Of a DNA stretch of 64,000 bases, positions 12,901 through 25,491 are shown piece after piece. Position numbers and translations under genes: made by a program. Origin of the DNA: Eremophila alpestris peregrina (lineage: Eukaryota; Chordata; Aves; Passeriformes; Alaudidae); NCBI GenBank assembly GCA_009792885.1, contig WMCF01000025.1:1385852-1449851 (forward strand), read 5' to 3'. The notes under the pieces were generated by a model. The model had not been told where the DNA came from and did no database searches. It saw nothing but the letters and a program-made list of their open reading frames with translations. Within the stretch, counting starts at the first letter, position 1. Every line of letters starts with the position of its first letter.

Positions 12901-15900
12901 AAAGGCTGTAAAATGGTAAATATCTTGTTTCTCCTGGGCAAGAGAGGGGTATTGAGATAAACTTGACATTGTCATATTTAATTTTCTGAACATGTTCAAG
13001 AGGAGAAACAAGCCTGTTCAACAAAGACCTATCACACTGTGTCCTTTCCCTATTTGTAACATTGCAAATAGGCTTCTGCTGGATGTAGGGCATTGAATGG
13101 AAATTCCTTGTTGCAGTCTTGGGTCAGTTTTTGCAATGTAACACAAGACTCTCAATTACAGGCTTGAAAAACATTTCTTCCTTTTAGAGAAAGTAAGAGG
13201 CTCAAGCTCCTGCTCATTACAAATTAGTGAATCCTTGATGGCATTGAAACCTTATTGTAGTTTCTGATATTTTTGTACTCCCAAACCATCCAGGGGCAGA
13301 GTCACTGACACATGGTCCAGCTGGTGCTGCATTGCAGGTGGCTCAACACCACAGAGTAACACTGTGGAATTTGCATGGGAATTTTTTTACTTATATTCCT
13401 TGGGAAATTAATTACTTTGTTCAGTTTCCTCCTTGAGTCATGAATCATTGAGCATTGAACATGGCCTGAATGGGACTGTCCTGTGTGTTGGAAAACCCAG
13501 AGGACACTGCTCCTTTTCTTTGTGGAAAGAAAGAAAGGTGGATGCTCTCAGTTCTGACCCCATGGCTGTGGGACATTGAATTAGGCCTTAAGCAGGGTTT
13601 GACAGCTCACACTGAGACTTGCAGGCACCAAAAATTTCAGATGATCTTTTCAAAACCACCTGAAATCAAGAGTGGTGGCAAGGAGCTTCCTCAGTGACTG
13701 AAATACTGCTGTGGTGTAATTGAACCCAAGCCAAAACTGAAACACAGATTTCTGAATGCATGACCAAACCATATATTCAAAACTTAATTCAGAGGTGTTT
13801 ATCAAAAAAATTAGGTTTAGTGAATGCCACACAGTTTTCCTTTCAAGAGTGCTGAAGGGATGGCAGGCACTAAGAGGCATTGTTGGTTGCTCCAATATTT
13901 CATGAGGGAGAGTGTTGAATATATCACTGCATCACAATTTTCAGGCTGGGTCAGTCCCTGGGTGATGGGATTTCTCAATCCCTGGCCCCACAGCACACAT
14001 ATAAAGGAATTGAATTCAAATTTCAAGATTAGATATATCCCCTAATCTCAAAGCTAAAGTTCTAAACTGTGTTCTGTGACTTGATTTGAAATATGTGCTT
14101 TACCACCTGCTCTGAGACCCAAGGGCATCACCATGCACTGAGCACTCCCACAGAGGAAACTCCTGCTCACCAGCTGGTGGTGGGCAGCCAGTCCCCTTCT
14201 TCCTATCCTGCATCACCACATCTTTCTCTAGGAAATCAGCCAGAACAGGGACCTGAAATCTTGGTTTGGGGGAGCTGGGAGCAGGCAGAGGAGATGCAGC
14301 TTACATGTCTGAGGGGAGGCTGTCCCAGTCCCAAGTAGCACAACAGTAGGGCAAAAGAGAGATGTTTCATTTGAAAGAATTAAATATTTATATAAAATTT
14401 GGGGTTTGCCTGGCTACTTACTGAACAGAGTTGTAACTGGAGAATGAAATGAGGCCTCCAAAGGCCAGGGAGAAGGAGTAAAACACCTGAGCTCCTGCAT
14501 CCAGCCACGTCACTGGGTTCGCCAGCTCGGTTACCTGAGGCAGCAGACACATGGGTTTAAGCACATCCAACACTGCTATTTCAACTGAGTATGAGAGATT
14601 TAAAACAGGAACATTAACCATGCAAAACTCACTGTCCTTGAAGAATTTCAACAAATAGGTCAATGTTTGTGTCAAACTTACTTTTTGTTTTATGAAAGAA
14701 AACCTATCTGAAGTTTATATGTAAGTATTTTGAAAATTGATTTAAAAATGCTTTGCATAGCTGACAGCTGCCATGCCTGTTTCCAGAAAAGGTGTTTATT
14801 ACTTAGCATTAATAATGCTTATTCAGAGATCTGTTTATGGAAAGTGATCCCTCTTTTAATTTTGTTTAAATACTGTTATATAATTAAACCATTCTCTTAG
14901 GTTTTTTGTTCATATGGCAGTTAGATGGGTTCTACTCCCAAATACATTATTTATCCTTTAAATTTAGGCTGGTTCTTCAGCAGAATACAGGAAAATAAAG
15001 AAAGGCAAATAAATGACAGCCCCACTGCTCTGTGATGATCATCAATTTGCTAGAACAGATTTTGATGGAGGATGGAGAGAGAGAGAAAACATTTGAGTAT
15101 ATGTACACTTGTTATATCCAATGCAGAGGATTCACCTCACTGAATCAGGGTTTTTAAGGTGTCTGAGAGACAGTTAGAAAAGCACCAGTGGGGAGGACTA
15201 ATTTTTAATCAGTTCTTAACTACAGAGAGCACTACAGCACGTTTCACTGAGCAGTGGCCCAAGCAGTGACTTACATTAGGGGTGAAGAGATACACAATTC
15301 CATTGGTGGATCCTTTCAGCGTCAAGCCACGGATCAGGAAAATGGTGAGCACCACGTATGGCAGAGTTGATGTCACATACACAGCCTGCACCAAAAAACA
15401 ATGTAAATAATCCACTCAAATGAAACACTTCAATAAAAACAAAAAAGTGAAGAAAATAGGGAAATAATCAAGGTGTGGTGAATAACGATACTGGCAAGTT
15501 TCAAGTGAGTCACAATTAGCATACTACAGTAATAAATGTCCAGTGAAATAGTGTTTGTGGTACATTTTGATAATAAACAATAGTAGTCTATTTAAGAGAA
15601 ATTGTCATTGTTGAAATTCAACTCAGATCATTCAAAAGCAGCATCAGAAATAATCTACATCCTAAGACCAGGCTGATGCAAGGATGGACTCTCAGGGCTT
15701 TGCTGGGCAGAAGAACATTGGTTATTCTTTTGTAGAGATAATATTCAGGACTTGCACAAGCCCAAATAAATCTGTATAGGTATGTTTTGAAGAGAATAGC
15801 CATAATAAAAAGATAGTTTCTTGATCTTGCATTGAAGATTAATATTAGTGTTAAAGTGATAATACCCAAAAATGTGTTACTAGGACTGGCAAGGTGAAGG

Positions 15901-18900
15901 AAGACTCACAAATAATTGGTCACAAAAATCTCCACATAAATCAAATCAAGTCAGATTCCATTTCATTCACCTTCATTCTTCAGTCCCAGTGATGACACAA
16001 AATTTTGGACATGCTTTCAGTCAAAAACCAGACAGCTTCTACAGCATTATTAATTCTGTATAAATAAGGGATCACAGCAGCATGATTAATATAATCTCAG
16101 AAAAAGTCTCCCCAAGACAGAGTACCTTTCCTGTTGTTTCAATGCCCCTGATTGTGCACACGTACAGCACACCCCATGCACATGTTAAACACAGCAAAAG
16201 CCACCACTGGATAGTGCCAGAATCCTCAATGGAAGTGGAGATGTTCAGTGTTTCTCTGTACCAGAAGTAATCTACAGGAGAGCTCTTGGCACACTCTTCT
16301 ACATAATCTGTAACCACAAAATGGTTGTCATTCTGTATGTCTTTTATTTACCTGGAAAAAAAGGAAGCTAAATAATAAACATTATTTAAATGTTTTTAAC
16401 AATAAACAATTGATAATAAACAAAAACAGTTTACATGTTTTAAATTGTTCCACTTAATGCCAATGGATTTGTTGTCGGCAAATTTTCAGATTTTTGGGGG
16501 CTAGTTCCATGGCAAAATGAGAGATTTAAAAGACAGCTGTTTAACAGGTATTTTAATACAGTGGCTTTTCCCCTCCCTCACCTCCTTTGACCATATTTTG
16601 TCTTCTGTTTTGTGGGGCACTGTTCATGCTCTTGTCAGCTCAAGTTGAATCCTCAGCTCCCTGCACTACCCTTGCCTGTGCAATATTCTGCCCTGGCCTG
16701 CCCTTAAATTAGGCTTTCCATGTTTATTGTGTGTGGCAAACCAGAGTATCTCTCTGGTTCTCCTGAATGGGCAGGAGCCTGGACGGGGGTCGATCCTCCC
16801 TGGCCTGTGTCTGAAACAGTGATGGTTTTTGGTCTCAGACCATGGGAAAAGCACTGTCAGGGTTGTCTGAGGATTTGGAGGTCACAAGGGTTTGATTGGT
16901 GTGATTTTTGTTATGTCACTGGGTGTGTAGAAGTAGTTTTATATTTTGCCATAGACATAAATGTAGTAAAGATGGAGGCAGATCAGTGTGATAAGAGCAC
17001 ATGTTTCTGTCTTCCTCTTCCTCTTCCTTTTTGCAAAGGGTGTTGGGTTTTTAGGATTTGTAAAGGTAAAATTTCACTGCATTACATGGGTTTTAGTTAT
17101 TGGTGTTTAGAGAAAAACAATGTTAACGTAACTTTGGGTATAAAAGCCCAGGTGCTGTTCGTGGGCGGAGAGAAACCATTTTTCCAGCTGCCTGTGAACT
17201 TCACGCTGGACAGAAAGAACTTAGAGATAAGATTTGTAAAATAAACATCTGCAGTCAGCAACCCAGACGTTCTCCGATTCCTTCTTTCAAGCATGGGCCG
17301 GTGAGAAGAAAAATTTACACTGCCGGGGTTAATCTCAGAAGAGATAACTCCGACAACTGTGGGAGGAGCAGAGCACTCTGAACAGTTGTTCACAGACCCA
17401 GCAGAAAAACCTGCTTCATACAGTGTCATGCAGGGCTGACTCTGGAAAACAAAGCTGCTCTCACCAAGCAGTCTGCAAGGAGTTGTAGACTTGCCATATT
17501 GAGAGATACAGGTGTTTCAAATGGATTATGCTTCTTTTTTTTTTCATTTTTAATGTGCTAATGGAGAGCTCTTGGTGAAGGGATGGGTGAAACACATTGC
17601 CTCAATCTGGAAAATGCTAAATCTGCCCTTAGTGAATATTCTGTATATGAGCACATCTGCTCTGAAGTTTCATATAAAAAACCAAAATTTGTCTCAAAAA
17701 TTAAGTCCTGGCCACATTTTATTTAATGTGAATTTGTCCAAAAACACAAGTATCAAGTAGTGCAATGTGCCTGACTGGACTGCCATGCCTTACTGCTATT
17801 TCACAGAAAGGCTCATCTTGGGTAACTGTTAGAAACAGAAATCTGCACTGTGCAACAAAATAGAATATTTTATAAAATGTACCTGTTCTGTTGTCATTGA
17901 GAGGGCAGTCATTCCAAGGCAGGGGTTCTTGGAAGGAGTTGAAGAAATACCACATCACACAGGCAATAATAGTATTATAATATAAGCCCACCAGGAAAGA
18001 TACAAACATTGATGCTATGCCTGAAAAAAAAAAATCAGAACACACTGTAAATTGCAACACTCTTGTCTTCAAGATATATCAATGAACATGGTACCAACCT
18101 TTCCTTCCTCTCCTGCTACATTTTGGATGTAGGTTTATCACTGTGAATTTGTTTCCTAAAGGTTGGACTGGTGAGTCCTACAGAGAGGTACATCCTGAAA
18201 CCTCTCTGAAACTGAAGGTGATGCCTTCCTACAGACACCACACAATCTGGTTCACAGCTTTGCCAGCTGATATCCAGGGAGTTTGGGATGCTGGACACAT
18301 GTAAAGCTCAACTGGGATTTTGATTAAGTGAGACTGAAATATCTCCTTCTTCCACAATGTCCCTGCAAAGGTCAGCAGAGGTGATGTTGTATAGGATGGA
18401 TGGCTGCCAGGAGGCACAGTCTGTGACCAGGTACAGAATTCACACTGGTATCTGTCCTCTTCCGCCTGTCCCCAAGTAATCACCCTCTATGACTCCTCTG
18501 GCAGACAGTAAATGCTAATCATTAGCTCCTCAGAGCTCTTAGGTTCTAAAGAATCTCAAAAGATTCCAGATGCAATGCACAATTATCTTTCGTAACTGAT
18601 TTACAAATGCAGTGGATGCCAAAACAGTCCTGTGTCTACCCTTCCAAGTGTGTGGCTGAGGTTGGAAGGGATCTCTGGAGGTCACCTGGTCCAACCCCCT
18701 GCTCAAGCCCAAAGTTGGTTGCCCAGGACCACGTCCAGGCAGACTTTGAGTATCTCTGAGGCTGGAGGCTCCACAACCTCCCTGGGCAGCCTGTGCTCAC
18801 CCTCACCGAGTTTCCTGATGTTCAGAGGCACCTCCTGTGTTTCCTGTGTAATGAGGCAGCAGTGGAGATTTTTATGCTGTGTGCACAATGCTGCTTTTGC

Positions 18901-21900
18901 TACATTTTCAAATGGGCTGTTTGAATATCCAGAAGTTTGGTACAGAGGTGAAGAAATATTTTCTGCAAAATACTGTCTCTATGGCTTTTGAAATGGTATC
19001 TCTCAGATGAAGAAAAAGTAAAATTAGGTGGAGCCGAGATCTATCAGATAAAGATTCAACTAATATTTATCCATAGAACAATTTTTGTCACACCTAAAGA
19101 TTCATCCTAATGGTAAAAACAGCCAGTATGGATAATACAGAAAATATCTCTGAGGCCTGAAATCAGTCTCAGATTAGAAAAAGGTTTTATCAGGGCCCAC
19201 GGTACTTGGGATTATGAACAAAAAATTGTCATTGTGCTTTATCATGATTAGCTTGACCTATCAATGGAGAGTTAGGAAGAGGGGAAAACTATAGATCCTG
19301 AAATCTCTTCTGGCACACCAGAATAAAATCTGTGAGGTTTGTTTTTTAGATCATCAGTTCAGAGACTTGTGCTTTCTCAGGTGGCTTTTTGACTTACCAA
19401 CCCCTTTCAGGGTAGGGTGGATAGAACTCCATACACCCACACTGCCTTTCCTCAGCCTTTGACCAATGGCAAACTCAAGATGAAGCAGGGGTATACCCTC
19501 CAGGACTAGCAAAATCAGGAAAGGGATCATGAAGGCTCCTGGAATGGATAAGAAAAATAATCATTCCAATCAGTGAAGTACTATGACTAAACAAAAACAT
19601 TAGGTTTGTGAGACATTGACGTGATAAGCAACCTGTAAGCATCTTTGTGGAAACCCTTCCCTGTTTTCTGAGCAATGTTTTTCCTGATTGCCCAGGCGGG
19701 GCATCCAATTACGAATGTAGTTCCAGGTAGAAATTCCTATTCTCCCCAAGTGACACACATAAACAGAAATTATACACTCTCCAGGTCAAAATTTGAAAAA
19801 GCCACCTTTGTATTGCTTTGATAGTAAGCTAATCTCCTGGAATGGCTTCCCTCCTTTTTTTCTTTTTTTTTTATTCCCTGCAAAATTTTATGGTTTTATA
19901 GCTGTGACTCATGCAAAGTATATGAAATAGTTGAATAAACTAAGCAAAGTATCTCTAAAGTCTGGGGCTGTCTGCCTAAAACAACAATAAGTTCTTGATA
20001 TCTGTATTCAACAACTATCATGTTTGATTAGAAGAAATTTGAAGTACAGGGTTCAAACCCTGTTATTTACAATGAAGTTGGTTAGTGCAATACAAGTACT
20101 CTTAATTAATTTTTTCCTGAGCAAGGTGTACCTTGGATATGGGAGGTAACACAGAACACCACACTGGACTATGAAAGTGCAGAGTCAAATGCTGGAATCT
20201 TGCAACACATTAGAATTATAGTTATCTGTCATTACAAAATGCCTTTATCTTCCTAATCTAAATAGGAGGAAGTAACCTGAATGTAATGAAAAGAATGCAG
20301 ACCAGAATGTTAAGGGTTCAGGTCTGGGTATTTACTGACTTTTTCCTCATGTGTGCAATGCAAATCAGATACCCAGTGAAAGAGGAAATCTGAGGAATGA
20401 AAACCATTCCAGAAACTGAAATTTAATTCCTGGGGATTCCAAGCTATCAAGAAAGCTGGTGAGCTGTGAGCACACAGCACACCTTTTTAATATTTTTCCT
20501 TTCCTCTTTTTGTGTCTGTGGATGGACAGTCATGGGATCCCTTTATCTGACTGCTCTGCCATAGATATGTTATGCTTAAAGACTTCTTCTACAGCATCTT
20601 AATAAAGGTACCTCTGTAAGCATTTGGAGAAAATTGCCTGAGGCTGATAGAAAACTCCTGCCATGTCCACCATAGAAGATGGTTCAACTCTGAGAGTCCT
20701 GAAGCAAATTTTACACTCTGTGCTGTCAACAGGGAGAGCTGTGTGTTGGGACTGTGCTGCTGCTGAATCTCCCTGTCTTGGAGGCAAAGCCATGTCTGCC
20801 CAGACTGCCAGAACTGTGTGAGTGGAAGTGAACTGTGCACATAAGATTAGTAAGAAAAAAATGGAGCTTAAATCAGAGAATCAGTCTGCCTGCTGTCTGC
20901 TGAAAGCAAAAGGTTCAGACTACCTTGGACTGCTTTCTAAAGCTGCACAGGAAACAGCCTGATCTTCCCTCCCTTCTGCCAACAGAGATGGTAGCTATCA
21001 AAAAAAATTCTTTTCTTTGGTAGGTATGAAAAGGAACAATTGGTCATGGCTTGAAAAGACTATAAAGGTTGTACATACTCAATAAAATCTTTGACCAGGG
21101 AGATAATTTCTAATCAAGTCCTCAAGTGATCTTACTGTGACCTGACAAAAAAAGGTGATGTGTCTCTATTAGGAGCACCTTAGCTGAAGTAACTGCTAGT
21201 CCATGCTTAAGTTTCAAGGCATGATCTAAAATCACTGCAAGCTGAGTTTCAAAGTGACATAGACTCATCCTCAGTGCAAATGGGGAGTATTTGGATCAGG
21301 TAGCTGTACAGATCCATCTTCTGGACTTAACTGTTACCATTGCTCAAGAAGGGCTTTACCAGAGAGAACCAAGAGTGTGGTACAGCAGAGACCTATATGG
21401 CATCCAAAAGGGCAGGTAACAAGAAAAGAACCAGATGAGGCATCCATACAAACTCTGGTCAGGTTCCAGACTATTATGATGTGTCTTGGGCTTGAAACGG
21501 GGAGAATACTCAGGAATTTAAAACTGCTGGTATAAACACAAGGATTGTGTCCTTCTCTGATCTTACCCTCGTGAGAGCTCCTGGTCAGAGTGTGACAGGA
21601 GGGAAAGTGTGCCAGGCTGACTTGGGGTTGGAGCACAGGGCAACCATGTGGCTGCTTGCTCTTCCATGCACTGGTAATGTGAAAGGCCAGAGATTCTGTG
21701 TGTGGAGGTTGTCCCACCGACCCTCCCCTCAGGAGAGGGAGGATGGGTTCTCTCCCACCAGGAAAGCGAGCCATCAGGGTGTAAGGGGATGGAATGCAAC
21801 AGCGAGGGTGCCCTCATTGCATACACTGCAAAAATCTTGTTTACTATGAAAGCAAAAGCAAAACAGTTATGAGGAGTGTTATTCACAGAAAGAGGGTGGA

Positions 21901-24900
21901 GAATCAGCAGAGAACAAACTCTTTGGAGTCAAACTTGCATGCACTGCATGTCTAATCAGATGAACTGGGGCCCCCTAGATGCACACCTTTGCATGTTCCA
22001 GCACAGCTGAGGAAGTCCATAAAGGAAAAATGGGGCAAATCTTTGGAAACTGAAAGGACAGACAATCAGTTCCTTGCAGTGACTGACACAGTTTCAGTAA
22101 GTCCCAGAACCCTTGCCAATGTGGGCAAAACCTTTGCACTGTCAACAGTGATGCCAGGCACAGGTGGATGAGGAGTTAATTGCCATTTCTGGCTGAGATG
22201 CCTTTCAGCTGTCAGTCAACAAAGCACGGAGAGAGGGCTGCCCTGTTACATCTGACAGTAGCAGCTCCTGCAGTCAGTAAATTTGTAGAAGTCTCTGGAG
22301 TGGTGGGAAACAGAGGAAAGAACCTTGTTTTGGAAGGGATCCTAGGTCCGCAAAAATTGGAATAAGCCCTATATGTTTCACAGTTTTGTGTCATGAAAAT
22401 ACACAGTCAGAGAGACATAAGTCAGGAATTGCCTGCTTTAGCACTGACACTGTTTGTAACAATATTTCAACTAAGGCCACAATGCTAAATTTGAATTTGC
22501 ACTTTCCTCAAAACTAGGGTGGATCACCATAGTTCACTCTTTCCTGGCATCACAAAGTAGCCACTTTTCTCCAAAGTGAGACACCACCAGCCTGAGGCTC
22601 CTAATCTATCACAGACCTGCTCCCCACTAATGCAAGGACTAACAGCAAGGCTGTTCTTGCAAGGACTAAATGGTGTCCTGAGGAGGGGATGTAGCTCAGA
22701 TGTGAGAAGTGAGGAAGAAAATAAATGAGATACTCTTCTTCTGGGAGATGATGCCTACATAATCCTTTTCCTGAAGGGATAGACTGACACAGAAGAAAGA
22801 AGGAAATAGTCAGTAAAGCTGGAAGTTTAGCAAACATCTCTACAAATAACAAATCATAATGACTCCTTTGGTCTTTGACTCACAAGAAGTACACCTCAGT
22901 TTTTCCTCTGGCTTTCCTCTGAAACGGAAAAGTTTGTCAGTCTACATTTTTACCGTAGTAACTAGGTTTTAATGCAAGCGAGATGAACCAAGCTGATTTT
23001 AAAAATTGATAATTTTTTAGTGAGAAGGTTTTTCGAGTGTGGCTAAATGACATGTTCTATAGAAGTCTGAGAATACCATGTCTGTACAACTACCTTTGGC
23101 AACCAGCTTCAATAAAAAATATCTGTTCTGGTCCTCTAATCAATTTTCAGTGATTAGTCATTCATCCTGATGTGTGGCACATGCCAAAAAGGACTTGGCA
23201 TTTTGAATAGCATTTTATGTATTTGAAACTACCACTATTTAGCTGTAGGAATATTGCTATATTTTCAAGAGAATTAAAATTATAGCTCTCAATTATAGAT
23301 GACACTTCTTTTTCTTGGGTTCTTTGGTTTCTAGGGTTCAATTCTTGCAGCCATCTCTGAAATCCATCTCTGCTGCATTTTCCCTTTCTCTCAATTTCTC
23401 CCCAACCTTTCTGAAAGAAGCTATAATGGAAAAATAATAATTTGACTAGGCAAAGCTACTATACAGAATCATAGAGCCAGTATGGTTAGAAAATACCTCT
23501 AAGATCATGGAGTCCAATCACTAACCACAGTGTGTGTCCCCAGGTGCCACACCCACACACCTTTAGAACACTTCCAGGTTCACATGGGACACAAAAAAAT
23601 GAACAAATACTTTTTAAGCTGCCACAATTTTATGAACCCAACAAATGAATCAATGATATGAAAACAGACACTGTATAGATGTACACAAACAATGATTGAT
23701 ACTCCAGTCTGAAAACTTTACAACTGAGAGATTCTCAACCTGTGTCAATACACTGTATTTCAAAACAAATAATAATTGGTTTGAACATCTGTATAGCTGT
23801 TATTCACTCTCTAAGCTAAGAGCTCCTGATGTCAAATTGAAAAAAAAATCATGATTGCTTGCACAGAGTTCCTCACAAAGGGAAGACAGACAGACTTCAG
23901 ATGGAGATATTTTATATACTAACATATTCTTAGACCTCAGCTGTAGCAACATGTTATTTCTTCAACTGCTGAGTGAGAAATTGCTGATGTCATTCCTGTC
24001 CCTTCTTTCAGTGTGGCATGCACAGAGAGAAAAAAGTTCTCCCTCATGCAGTGGCAAGGTTTCCATTTGCAAGCTGTAGAGTTAGAGACTTTCTTTAAAA
24101 TCAATGGCTTAAACATTAAATATGCATCCTCTTTTTTATAATAGTCATCAGGGATAAAATGAAAATGTTTAACAATTGATTAAATGACATGTTGCTCAAT
24201 AAAGATTAAACAAAAGCTATGAGCAATGTCAGAGAGCTATCAAATGAAGGGAAATTTCAATCTCATTAAGCTGGTGAAATCATTGAGGCAAACACCACAC
24301 CTTTTACACTGTGTGCATATTGAACTCTATTTTGCCTTTGGTAATTATGGATTTGACAACATTTAAGACATTAAAGGATAAAATGTGCTTTGCTCTACTA
24401 AATTGCACTGGAGTAAGTATTCCATTTTAGAATATATAAACTCATTATTATCTATGATAACAAAAGTAAATAAATTATGTTTTTAAAACCACCAATTTAT
24501 TTTTGTGTATTTGGGTATCTCAGTGTGAAAACACTATCACAGTGTTGTGCTTAGGAAGAAGCAGCCCTTAAATAATTCCAGATTTAAGTTCAACCTCTGA
24601 AAAAAAGCATTACTTATAAACTCAGCATTCCTAACTACCTTCATTGCAGACAATTTGCAGAGAAAAAAATCCACCTTTTTTGAAGTCCGAGTACCACGCA
24701 AGGGTAAAATTTATACTTTACTGTAGTCCATTTATGGTTCATAAGGGATGTAACACATACAAGTGCTAGTTCACAAAGTAGGTGGACATCCAGCCTCATT
24801 CAGGAGTGTCTTTGGCTGAAATACTCTCCGCACCATTGCTACCAGACCTCACACATCCAAAGTGATCCAAACATTCGTCCATATAAGTCATATTCAAAAA

Positions 24901-25458
24901 GAAAGAAGTTAAGACAGCAAAGCTAATCCTTAGAAATTAGAAACAATGTCATAGTTTTACCCTACTTCGTTACAGAGGCACATGTGTGCCCCTGAACACC
25001 CAAATGCAAAGATGAATGAATCACCCTCACCACCATGGTGAGGGGCAAAGACTAGGGCAAAACCTGCCCAAAATGTCTAGTAAATACACATTGCCAACTG
25101 GATGTAGTTGAAACTGGATAGAAGGAGCACAACTGAGGTAGGATGTCATGCACAGTGACTACCACAAGCATCCTGTTCTGGAGTGGTTTAATGGTGTCAG
25201 GGAGTTTCCTTCAGCAATCTGACAGCTGCAATCCCAGATGTTGCAGTGCTGCCTCTACTGGGTGCTTGGTATGCTGCAAGCACGGCTGAAAGGGAGTTAG
25301 AGATGCAGGAGCCAGAAAATCTCATGAGGCAGAAATTGTCTCAACACCAAAATATCTTCAGAAATAAGAACTTTGAGATCTGGTTTTACAATACAAATAA
25401 TCACCTGTTCAAAGTCAAAGTCATTCATCAAAAAAGCAGGCAGTCTTTTTAAATTTTC

Positions 25459-25491
<33 letters not shown>

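Noticed and set aside
16720..17244. 174-codon plus-strand frame in an SLC6A19 intron
   Set aside because: It runs through the U3, TATA box and poly(A) signal of an LTR, so it is not a protein gene.
20035..20075. GGGTTCAAACCC motif resembling a tRNA T-loop
   Set aside because: No acceptor stem, D-arm or anticodon arm could be placed around it.
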